Below are positions 38,185 to 45,508 of a DNA stretch of 64,000 nt, in pieces (the first letter of the stretch is position 1; each line of letters starts with the position of its first letter). The position numbers and the translations under genes are program-made. The notes beneath the pieces are model-generated. The model saw only the letters and a list, made by a program, of their open reading frames with translations. It had not been told where the DNA came from and searched no databases. This DNA is from Verrucomicrobiia bacterium (GTDB lineage Bacteria > Verrucomicrobiota > Verrucomicrobiia > Palsa-1439): positions 62,001-126,000 of the forward strand of contig JAJVHY010000023.1 of NCBI GenBank assembly GCA_022072455.1, read 5' to 3'.

Positions 38185-39009
38185 ATGGACTTCAACGTCT
38201 CGGAATGGGTCAATCTGCTGACGCGGTGGCTGCATCTCATTTTCGGCATTTCGTGGATCGGTCAGACCTATCTTTTCATCCGCATGGAACACAGCATCCA
38301 GATGCCGCCCGACGGCAAGGTGGCTGAAGGCTCAGCCGGGCAGATGTGGATGGTGCACGGCGGCGGTTTCTTCGTCGTCGAGAAACTGACCGGTCTCAAG
38401 AAACTCCCGTTCAAACTTCACTGGTTCAAATGGGAATCGTTCTTCACGTGGCTGACCGGGATTATCCTGCTCGGTCTGGTTTACTACCATGGCGGGTTGA
38501 TGGAAGACGCCCCGAACGGCATCAGTGCCGGCAAGTCGATTCTCATCGGCATTGCGGCAATTATCATCGCGTGGCCTGTGTACGAAGCCGTCTGGCGTTC
38601 CCCGCTCGGGAAGAACGAATTTGTCGGTGCTGCGGTTTGCTTCATTCTCCTCTTGGCCGCCGCGTCTGGCCTTAAGCAGGTCATGCCGGCGCGCGCCGCC
38701 TTTTTCCACATCGGCGCGATGCTCGGCACGATTATGGTTGCCAACGTCTGGATGCTCATCATCCCCGCCCAAAAACAAATCATCCGCATGATTGAGAGCG
38801 GCCAGCCCCCCGACATGCAACGCGCCGCGCGCGCCCGGCAAAGCTCCAAACAAAACTCCTACAACTCGTGGGTTGTCATCCTCATCATGATCAGCAATCA
38901 TTTTCCTATCGCGACCTACGCCACCAAATACAGCGTCTGGATGCTCGGTCTCTTTGTCCTGTTCGGCTGGCTCGGCGCCAAAATCATGCGCGATGGCATT
39001 AAACATTAG
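38185..39009 (+). CDS. puuD: Urate hydroxylase PuuD, membrane domain only
   Basis: Integral membrane protein of 274 residues with about eight hydrophobic segments, matching the PuuD/DUF989 membrane-bound urate oxidase: LTRWLHLIFGISWIGQTYLFI, GGGFFVVEKLTGL, FHIGAMLGTIMVANVWMLIIP and ISNHFPIATYATKYSVW. Family members convert urate to 5-hydroxyisourate and usually end with a cytochrome c domain for electrons. Here the protein stops after the last membrane segment (IMRDGIKH), with no CxxCH, so the electron acceptor must be separate. Start ATG 38185; the frame is open slightly upstream. It heads uraD, uraH and allC. Confidence 0.9.
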   Translation: MDFNVSEWVNLLTRWLHLIFGISWIGQTYLFIRMEHSIQMPPDGKVAEGSAGQMWMVHGGGFFVVEKLTGLKKLPFKLHWFKWESFFTWLTGIILLGLVYYHGGLMEDAPNGISAGKSILIGIAAIIIAWPVYEAVWRSPLGKNEFVGAAVCFILLLAAASGLKQVMPARAAFFHIGAMLGTIMVANVWMLIIPAQKQIIRMIESGQPPDMQRAARARQSSKQNSYNSWVVILIMISNHFPIATYATKYSVWMLGLFVLFGWLGAKIMRDGIKH

Positions 39010-39021
39010 AAAGGAAAAAAC

Positions 39022-39648
39022 ATGCGCCCTATCTTCATCACCACCTTAATCCTGACCGGCTTGGTGGCCGGCTGTGCCACGCCTAATTACAAGCGGGCCG
39101 AATCCGCTGAAAAAAGTGCTGCCGCGATGCGGGCCGGCGTCGCCGAATTGCAGCAAAGCACCGAATGGTCACTTGCCGCCTTGCGCCGACTCGCCGACCT
39201 CCAAGATACCGATCCGCACCTTGCCTATCTGCAACTTCGCAACAGCACAACCGACCTCGAGCGACGCACCCGCCGCATGTCCTGCCTCTCGGCGCGCCTG
39301 CGCACCCGCATCGCGGCCTACTACGACCACTGGCGTGAAGAATTGCCGGCCATACAAGACGAACAAATGCGCCTCACCTCCGCCAACCGGCGCACCATCT
39401 TGATCGACACCTACAACCGCGTCCCCCCGCTCGTCACCCAGGCTCGTCAGCAATCCCAAGCCTACACGGCGCAACTCCGCGACCTCGAAAAATACCTCGG
39501 CCACGACCTCACCCCCGCCGGAATTCAATCCGCGACCCAATTCATCGAACGCGCCAGCCAAGCCGGTCGAAAATTACAAACCGACCTCACCGCGTTAACC
39601 AAAGAACTCGATACAGTTACCGCCGCCCTAACGTCCGCCACCCGGTAA
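39022..39648 (+). CDS. Lipoprotein with helical coiled-coil body, in the purine operon
   Basis: Lipoprotein of 208 residues: LTGLVAGCATPNY carries a clear lipobox, so it is anchored in the outer or inner membrane. The rest is almost fully helical, with many Ala, Gln, Arg and Leu, resembling DUF2959-type lipoproteins, though I am not certain. Preceded by AAAGGAAAAAAC and overlapping uraD as TAATG, so it is an integral part of the operon. It has no known role in purine breakdown. It may support urate entry or PuuD assembly (inference). Confidence 0.7.
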   Translation: MRPIFITTLILTGLVAGCATPNYKRAESAEKSAAAMRAGVAELQQSTEWSLAALRRLADLQDTDPHLAYLQLRNSTTDLERRTRRMSCLSARLRTRIAAYYDHWREELPAIQDEQMRLTSANRRTILIDTYNRVPPLVTQARQQSQAYTAQLRDLEKYLGHDLTPAGIQSATQFIERASQAGRKLQTDLTALTKELDTVTAALTSATR

Positions 39649-40145
39649 TGCAACTTGCCCAACTCAATGCGCTGTCCCAAGCTGACTTCATCCGCATTGT
39701 TGGTCCCGTCTTTGAACATTCCCCCTGGATCGCCGAAGCCACTTGGTTAAAACGCCCGTTCCGCGACGTTGCCTATTTACACCAGTTACTCTGCGATACG
39801 GTTAGTGCCTCAAGGGAGATGGACCAACTCGAACTCATCAAAGCCCATCCCGACCTAGTCACCCGCATGAAACTCACTGCCGAATCCCAACGCGAACAAG
39901 CCAGCGCCGGTCTCACTACGCTAACCACATCTGAAATCGCAATTTTCGAAACCGCCAACCAACAATACCGGGAGAAGTTTGGTTTTCCCTTCGTCATCTG
40001 CGCCCGCCTCAATAACAAAGACACCATCCTGGCCGGCTTCCGCACGCGTCTCCACAATACGCGTGATGCCGAAATCAAAATCGCGCTCGAAGAAATCTAC
40101 AAGATCGCTAAACTCAGGTTAGACGACTTATGCCCGGCAAACTAA
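39648..40145 (+). CDS. uraD: OHCU decarboxylase
   Basis: Decarboxylates 2-oxo-4-hydroxy-4-carboxy-5-ureidoimidazoline to S-allantoin, 165 residues. The family catalytic His lies in LELIKAHPDLVTRM, and the FGFPFVICARLNNKD block and a C-terminal EEIYKIAKLRL match. Its ATG shares bases with the previous stop (TAATG), and it overlaps uraH by 16 bases. The standard order uraD-uraH supports the call. Confidence 0.95.
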   Translation: MQLAQLNALSQADFIRIVGPVFEHSPWIAEATWLKRPFRDVAYLHQLLCDTVSASREMDQLELIKAHPDLVTRMKLTAESQREQASAGLTTLTTSEIAIFETANQQYREKFGFPFVICARLNNKDTILAGFRTRLHNTRDAEIKIALEEIYKIAKLRLDDLCPAN

Positions 40146-40441
40146 GCACCCACGTCCTCGACACCATGAACGGCCGGCCCGCCGCCAATCTCCAAATCGA
40201 ACTCTTCGCCGCCGGCAAGCTGGTGAAAACCGTCCGCACCAACGCCGACGGCCGCGCCGAGTTGTTGACTAATGCGCAGCCTGGTAACTACGAAATCATC
40301 TTCCACATCGGCGACTACTTCGGTCAAAAGAACTTCCTCGATAAAGTGCCCATCCATTTCCGGATCAGCGATGCTGCTCAGAACTACCACGTCCCACTCC
40401 TATGCACACCGTGGGCGTACAGCACCTATCGCGGCACATGA
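40130..40441 (+). CDS. uraH: 5-Hydroxyisourate hydrolase (transthyretin-like)
   Basis: Opens the ring of 5-hydroxyisourate. Length 103 residues with signature STHVLDTMNGRPA (catalytic His at about 8), an Arg in the middle (TNADGRAELL), and His in QNYHVPLL. The C-terminal tetrapeptide is YRGT in place of the usual YRGS. Lacks a signal peptide, so cytoplasmic. Start ATG lies inside uraD, and the stop overlaps allC as ATGA. Confidence 0.96.
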   Translation: MPGKLSTHVLDTMNGRPAANLQIELFAAGKLVKTVRTNADGRAELLTNAQPGNYEIIFHIGDYFGQKNFLDKVPIHFRISDAAQNYHVPLLCTPWAYSTYRGT

Positions 40442-41661
40442 AAAAATCGTTATGTGGGAGGGGCATTCTTGCCCCGATCAGAAAACCAGATCGTGACAAG
40501 AATGTCGCTCCTACAATTCTGGAGCAGGCCGACATCCTCGCTAAAATCACTGACGAACCCGGTATTATCTGCCGCACATTTCGCTCGCCTGCGATGAAGC
40601 GGGCAAACGCCCAAGTTGCCCAATGGATGCGCGAAGCCGGCCTGACCGTCCGCGAAGACCCCGCCGGCAATCTCATTGGCCGACTTGCCTCAAAAAATCC
40701 GCGCGCCAAGACTTTCATCCTCGGCTCACACCTCGACACCGTGAGAGATGCCGGCAAATACGACGGCATCCTCGGCGTCCTCACTGCGATTGAAGTTGCC
40801 GGCCAACTCCGTGACTTGCCGTTCAATCTCGAAATCTACGGCTTCGCCGACGAAGAAGGAGTCCGGTTCGCCACCACTTACCTCGGCAGCGGCGCAGTCA
40901 CCGGTTCGCTCACAAAACGCAACCTCAACCGCAAAGACGCCGCCGGCATCGCGCTCGGTCAACTCATCGGCGATCTCAGCGCTTGCCGGCGTAATCCACG
41001 CGATTTGCTCGGTTACGCCGAAGTCCACATCGAACAAGGCCCGGTCCTCGATCAACGCCGGCTCGCCGTTGGCGTGGTGAAAGCAATCGCTGGCCAGACT
41101 CGCACGCGCATCACCTTTACCGGCCAAGCTGGCCATGCCGGGACAACACCGATGAAGATGCGCCGGGACGCGTTATGTGCTGCTGCGGAGTTTGTCTTGG
41201 CTGTGGAAAAGGTCGGCGTGTTGGCGACTGTCGGCACGCTCGAAATCCGCAACTCAGCCGGTAACGTCATTCCCGGTCACGTGACTTGCAGCGTGGATAT
41301 CCGTCACGAAAACGATGCCATGCGTCAACGCGCCGTGGCAACATTACGGCGATGGAAGCCTCGCGCCGGTATCAAGATGGTATGGGAAAACAAATCCGAA
41401 GTGTCAGCAGTCGCCTGTGATGGCGGACTCGTGAAGGCGATGACGCAGGCAGCTAGGAAACATCAGCGAATTGTTCCGTTACTGGTAAGCGGTGCCGGTC
41501 ACGATGCGGCTGCAATGGCAGCGATCACACCGGTAGTCATGCTCTTCGTGCGCTGCAAGGATGGAATCAGCCACAACTCCGCGGAATCAGTGAAACCCGG
41601 CGATGTGGCGAAGGCAGCAGCGATACTGCAGGCCTTTCTGCTCTCTGTATCCGAAGCATGA
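40438..41661 (+). CDS. allC: Allantoate amidohydrolase (M20/carbamoylase family)
   Basis: Binuclear metallohydrolase of 407 residues that removes the carbamoyl group of allantoate to give ureidoglycine, CO2 and ammonia. The ligand blocks are seen: GSHLDTVRDAGKYDGILG, FADEEGVRF, EVHIEQGPVLDQ, GQAGHAGTTPMKMRRDAL (dimer/substrate Arg) and the C-terminal His in GISHNSAESVKPGD. The ATG at 40438 overlaps the uraH stop (ATGA). Residues 6-26 are encoded by a 63-base palindromic element, and the conserved protein begins only after it (ILEQADILAKI). The stop codon is itself within another palindromic element. Confidence 0.9.
   Translation: MKKSLCGRGILAPIRKPDRDKNVAPTILEQADILAKITDEPGIICRTFRSPAMKRANAQVAQWMREAGLTVREDPAGNLIGRLASKNPRAKTFILGSHLDTVRDAGKYDGILGVLTAIEVAGQLRDLPFNLEIYGFADEEGVRFATTYLGSGAVTGSLTKRNLNRKDAAGIALGQLIGDLSACRRNPRDLLGYAEVHIEQGPVLDQRRLAVGVVKAIAGQTRTRITFTGQAGHAGTTPMKMRRDALCAAAEFVLAVEKVGVLATVGTLEIRNSAGNVIPGHVTCSVDIRHENDAMRQRAVATLRRWKPRAGIKMVWENKSEVSAVACDGGLVKAMTQAARKHQRIVPLLVSGAGHDAAAMAAITPVVMLFVRCKDGISHNSAESVKPGDVAKAAAILQAFLLSVSEA
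40453..40515. repeat. Palindromic element inside the allC N-terminus (GTGGGAG family)
   Basis: 63 bases, a multiple of three. Arms begin TGTGGGAGGGGCATTC and end GAATGTCGCTCCTACA; 22 of 27 arm positions pair, around a nine-base loop. It is translated as residues 6-26 of AllC (GRGILAPI...RDKNVAPT). It resembles the element at 57160 in uvrA, also translated to RDKNV-PT. Confidence 0.85.
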
Positions 41662-41692
41662 GCTTCGGGCGAAGCTCTCGCCTCGGCTACAG
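41645..41692. repeat. Palindromic element at the allC stop (CTGTAGCC family)
   Basis: 48 bases bounded by CTGTATCCGAAGC and GCCTCGGCTACAG, which pair in 11 of 13 positions. The TGA stop of allC (41659-41661) is inside it, so the last residues SVSEA are partly element-derived. It lies between the converging allC and aceB genes. Related to 45389-45467. Confidence 0.8.
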
Positions 41693-41702
41693 TGTTCGTC
41701 GG

Positions 41703-43304
41703 CTACTCCAGATATTCGTACGCCGGCAAGGTCAGGAACTGGTCAAAGTCCTTGTTCTTCGTCATCCGTGTGAACAACTCGGCGGCACGTTGATAGTGAC
41801 CGGACGTGAAACGTTCCTCGCCGACCTCGGCTTTGATCTTCGCCAATTCCTCCGGCAACATCGTCTCATACATCGCGAGCGTGACTTGCCGGCCATCATC
41901 GAGTTTCGCGCCGAACTTGATCCATTGCCAAATCTGACTGCGCGAAATCTCTGCTGTCGCGACGTCCTCCATGACATTGTAGAGCGCAACTGCGCCGCTA
42001 CCGCCGAGCCAGGCTTCGAGGTATTGAATGCCGATGTTGATGTTGTGACGCAGGCCGCGCTCGGTGATCTTGCCGGCAGGCACGGCGAGTAGGTCTTTGG
42101 TGGTCACGTTCACGGTGTCGAGTTGCCGGTGAATCTGATTCGGCGTGGGCATGTGTTTGTCGAACACCGCCTTCGCCGTCGCGACGAGACCGGGGTGGGC
42201 GACCCATGTGCCGTCGTTGCCATCGGTGACTTCGCGTTCCTTGTCGATGCGCACTTTTTCGAGCGCGGCTTCGTTGGCGACTGGGTTGTCGCGGATCGGA
42301 ATCTGCGCGGCCATCCCGCCGATGGCGTGCGCGCCGCGTTTGTGGGCGCACTTGATGACGTTGAGCGCGTAGGCGCGCATGAACGGCGTGGTCATCGTCA
42401 TCGCGCTGCGGTCGGGGAAGAGAAACGCCGGCTGGTTGCGAAACTTTTTGATGAAGCTGAACATGTAGTCCCACCGGCCCGCGTTGATGCCGGCGGAGTG
42501 TTCGCGCAACTCCCACAGGATTTCCTCGCACTCGAACGACGTGAGAATGATTTCGATGAGCACCGTCGCTCGAATCGTGCCGCGTGGGATACTGAGCTCG
42601 GCTTGAGCGAAGAGAAACACATCGTTCCACAACCGTGCTTCGAGGTAACTCTCCATCTTCGGCAGGTAGAAGTACGGCCCGCTGCCGTTGGCGATGAGTG
42701 TCTTGGCGTTGTGGAAAAAGTAGAGACCCCAATCGAACAAGCTCCCCGACATCGGCTTACCGTCCACGAGGACGTGTTTCTCCGGGTAGTGCCAGCCGCG
42801 CGGACGCATCATCAACGTCGCAGTCTTCGCGTTGAGCCGGTATTCCTTGCCCTCCGGCGACACGAAATCAATCCGTCGATTATTCGCATCGCGCAAATTA
42901 ACCTGACCGTCGAGGAGATTGCTCCAGGACGGCGAACACGCATCCTCGAAGTCCGCCTTGAACACTTTCGCGCCGGAGTTGAGCGCGTTGATGATCATGT
43001 TGCGCGTGACCGGTCCGGTAATCTCCACGCGCCGGTCAATCAAATCCTTTGGCGGCGGCGCGACCTTCCACTCGCTTTCGCGAATCTTCTGCGTCTCCGG
43101 TAAGAAATCTGGAAACTTACCGGCATCGATCTCGTGCTGCTGCTCAATGCGCTTTGCCAACAACGTCTCGCGCGTCGACCCAAACTGGCGTTGCAGCTTC
43201 GCGAGGAACGCCAAGGCTTCCGGCGTTAGGATTTCAGCATACTGCGGAGTGATTTTCGTGGCGGTGATTTGAACGCCATCTGGAAGGGACAATATACCAG
43301 CCAT
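41703..43304 (-). CDS. aceB: Malate synthase A
   Basis: Condenses glyoxylate with acetyl-CoA to malate; 533 residues, the exact length usual for the A isoform. Blocks: [63 protein letters not shown] (with the catalytic Glu region), [15 protein letters not shown], and the late catalytic Asp region [21 protein letters not shown] 43304 follows GGAGAG at good spacing. Placed on the opposite strand among allantoin genes, it would drain the glyoxylate from ureidoglycolate. No isocitrate lyase is in the window. Confidence 0.96.
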   Translation of the reverse strand: MAGILSLPDGVQITATKITPQYAEILTPEALAFLAKLQRQFGSTRETLLAKRIEQQHEIDAGKFPDFLPETQKIRESEWKVAPPPKDLIDRRVEITGPVTRNMIINALNSGAKVFKADFEDACSPSWSNLLDGQVNLRDANNRRIDFVSPEGKEYRLNAKTATLMMRPRGWHYPEKHVLVDGKPMSGSLFDWGLYFFHNAKTLIANGSGPYFYLPKMESYLEARLWNDVFLFAQAELSIPRGTIRATVLIEIILTSFECEEILWELREHSAGINAGRWDYMFSFIKKFRNQPAFLFPDRSAMTMTTPFMRAYALNVIKCAHKRGAHAIGGMAAQIPIRDNPVANEAALEKVRIDKEREVTDGNDGTWVAHPGLVATAKAVFDKHMPTPNQIHRQLDTVNVTTKDLLAVPAGKITERGLRHNINIGIQYLEAWLGGSGAVALYNVMEDVATAEISRSQIWQWIKFGAKLDDGRQVTLAMYETMLPEELAKIKAEVGEERFTSGHYQRAAELFTRMTKNKDFDQFLTLPAYEYLE

Positions 43305-43371
43305 AAGCTCTCCGTGGTTGCTGCGACGCAGGAAGATTAACAAACGCGCGGCTTTTTGCTAGGGTTTTCCC

Positions 43372-44667
43372 GTGGCCTACGATCTCGTCATTCGCGGTGG
43401 ACAACTCGGTGACATCGCTGTCGGCGACGGCAAAATCGAAGCAATCGGCGTCGTCCGCGAAGCCGGTCGCGAGGAGATCGATACCGCCGGGTTGCACATT
43501 TATCCCGGCTACATCGACGCCCACGTCCACTTCAACGATCCCGGTCGCGCTGATTGGGAGGGAATCGATACCGGCTCGCGCGCGCTGGCAGCCGGTGGTG
43601 GCACGCTCTTCTTCGACATGCCGCTCAATGCGCATCCGCCGACCTGCGACGTCGCCGCGTTCGAAGCAAAACGCGCCGCCGCGACCGGCAAGTCGCTCGT
43701 CGATTTTGCGTTCTGGGGCGGACTCGTCCCCGGCAATATCGACGAACTTGAGCCACTCGCTGAATGCGGTGTCATTGGTTTCAAGGCGTTCATGAGTCCG
43801 AGCGGCATCGACGATTTTTCGAACGTCGATCATCGCACGCTCCGGGAAGGCATGAAACGCCTCGCGCCGTTGCAACAGATCGTCGCGCTCCACGCGGAAT
43901 GGCCGGCGAAGTTGAAGACGCCACCGCTGGGACGAATGAGCGTCCGCGACTATTTGGAGTCGCGCCCGATCGCGGCGGAGCAGGAAGCGATTCGCATCGC
44001 CATCGAACTCGCCGGCGAGACGGGTTGCCGGCTGCACATCGTTCACGTGAGCGCGGGTTCGAGCGTCGACCTCATCACGCAAGCCCGGCAACAAGGTGTC
44101 GATGTCACGTGCGAGACTTGTCCGCATTATCTTCTGCTGACCGACCGCGACATGGAACGCCTTGGCGCAGTCGCGAAATGCGCGCCGCCGTTACGACCCG
44201 GCAGTGAACAGGAACTTCTGTGGGAACGCGTGAAGGATGGCTCGGTATTGTTTCTGGCGTCCGATCACTCGCCGTCGCCGTGGAGCATGAAGACGAGTAC
44301 CGATTTCTTCAAAGTCTGGGGCGGCATCTCGAGCGTGCAACACGCCTGGCCGCTGCTGCTGTCGCGCTTCGAGCCGGCAGCGTACGCGAAACTTACCGCT
44401 GGCAACGTGGCCGACCGGTTCGCGTTGCCCGGCAAGGGCAAGATCGAAGTCGGCGCGGACGCGGACTTCGCGCTCGTGCGACTCTATGAGACGAACGTGG
44501 TCGAAGCCGGTCAGTTGTTCTACCGGCATCAACACAGTCCGTACGTCGGCCGGAAAATTCGCGGCAAGGTCGTGCGCACCATCGCCCGCGGCCGGTCGGT
44601 ATTCGCCGACGGCAAAATTGTCTCGCGTCCGCAAGGTCGTTTGGTCAAACCTACGAGGAAATCATGA
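43372..44667 (+). CDS. allB: Allantoinase
   Basis: Cyclic amidohydrolase of 431 residues that opens allantoin to allantoate. Metal sites: HxH in GYIDAHVHFNDPGRADWEG, the carboxylated-lysine region VIGFKAFMSPSG, ALHAEWP, IVHVSAGSSVDLI and the catalytic Asp in LASDHSPSPWSM. Starts with GTG after AGGG; divergent from aceB by 67 bases counted from its ATG. Stop overlaps allE as ATGA. AllB-type blocks and neighbours separate it from dihydropyrimidinase. Confidence 0.95.
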   Translation: MAYDLVIRGGQLGDIAVGDGKIEAIGVVREAGREEIDTAGLHIYPGYIDAHVHFNDPGRADWEGIDTGSRALAAGGGTLFFDMPLNAHPPTCDVAAFEAKRAAATGKSLVDFAFWGGLVPGNIDELEPLAECGVIGFKAFMSPSGIDDFSNVDHRTLREGMKRLAPLQQIVALHAEWPAKLKTPPLGRMSVRDYLESRPIAAEQEAIRIAIELAGETGCRLHIVHVSAGSSVDLITQARQQGVDVTCETCPHYLLLTDRDMERLGAVAKCAPPLRPGSEQELLWERVKDGSVLFLASDHSPSPWSMKTSTDFFKVWGGISSVQHAWPLLLSRFEPAAYAKLTAGNVADRFALPGKGKIEVGADADFALVRLYETNVVEAGQLFYRHQHSPYVGRKIRGKVVRTIARGRSVFADGKIVSRPQGRLVKPTRKS

Positions 44668-45386
44668 ACACGCCGCTCGGATTCACGCGCAACGTCATCA
44701 AACCCAACTACGCCCTCATCACGCCCGACGGTTTCGTGCCGAGCAACATGCCGGGTTGGACGGGCGTCGTGTTCAACGTGCTGATCTCTGGCGCGCTCGG
44801 CGCAAAATTCAATCAGCATCTCGTCACATTCGCCAAAGACGGTCGCGGCACCGGTAATTCTGGCGCGAAGCAACTTTTCGCTTACGTCGTCAGCGGTAAG
44901 GTTGCGTTGAACAATGAGAAGCTCGAAGCCGGTGGCTACGCGTGGTTGCCGCCCGGCACGGCCTACACTTTTACCAGCAACGACGCGCGCGTTTTGCTCA
45001 TCGAGAAGATGTATGAACCGCTAGCCGGTACGCCGACGCCCGCGGCGATGTTTGGCAACGAGAGCAAGATTGCCGGTCAACCGTTTCTCGGTGATCCCGA
45101 CGCGATTTTACAGACACTGCTGCCGGACAATCTCAGCTTCGACATGGCGATGAACGTTTTCACGTACAAGCCCGGCGCGACGCTGCCTTTCGTCGAGACG
45201 CACGTGATGGAACACGGCATGATGATCCTGTCCGGCCAGGGCGTGTACCGGCTCGACAACGATTGGCATCCCGTCATCGAAGGCGACATGATTTGGATCG
45301 GTCCGTACTGTCCGCAATGGTTCGTCTGCTCCGGCAAGAAGCCCGCCCGCTACATCTACTACAAAGACGTGAATCGCGCGGCGTAG
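44664..45386 (+). CDS. allE: (S)-Ureidoglycine aminohydrolase
   Basis: Bicupin of 240 residues that releases ammonia from ureidoglycine to give S-ureidoglycolate. The manganese site of the C-terminal cupin is visible: Glu, His and His in FVETHVMEHGMMILSGQG and the Gln in CPQWFVCSGKKP. N-terminal start MNTPLGFTRNVIKPNYALITP is typical. ATGA overlap with allB. The following enzyme of this route, ureidoglycolate lyase or dehydrogenase, is not in the window. Confidence 0.95.
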   Translation: MNTPLGFTRNVIKPNYALITPDGFVPSNMPGWTGVVFNVLISGALGAKFNQHLVTFAKDGRGTGNSGAKQLFAYVVSGKVALNNEKLEAGGYAWLPPGTAYTFTSNDARVLLIEKMYEPLAGTPTPAAMFGNESKIAGQPFLGDPDAILQTLLPDNLSFDMAMNVFTYKPGATLPFVETHVMEHGMMILSGQGVYRLDNDWHPVIEGDMIWIGPYCPQWFVCSGKKPARYIYYKDVNRAA

Positions 45387-45388
45387 TT

Positions 45389-45467
45389 CTGTAGCCGAGG
45401 CGTAAGCCTCGGTCGACGTGTCAGCACAGAGGATTGACGAAGGCCGAAGCTCACGCTTCGGCTACAG
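45389..45467. repeat. Paired palindromes between allE and xdh (CTGTAGCC family)
   Basis: 79 bases. It starts CTGTAGCCGAGGCGTAAGCC and ends CGCTTCGGCTACAG. Each end forms its own short hairpin (CCGAGGC...GCCTCGG, and CCGAAGC...GCTTCGG), and the two ends also pair with each other. Intergenic, just downstream of the allE stop. Confidence 0.8.
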
Positions 45468-45508
45468 CAGCATCGACACGACTCCGACTCGCTGCTAAAT
45501 TTCGTCCG

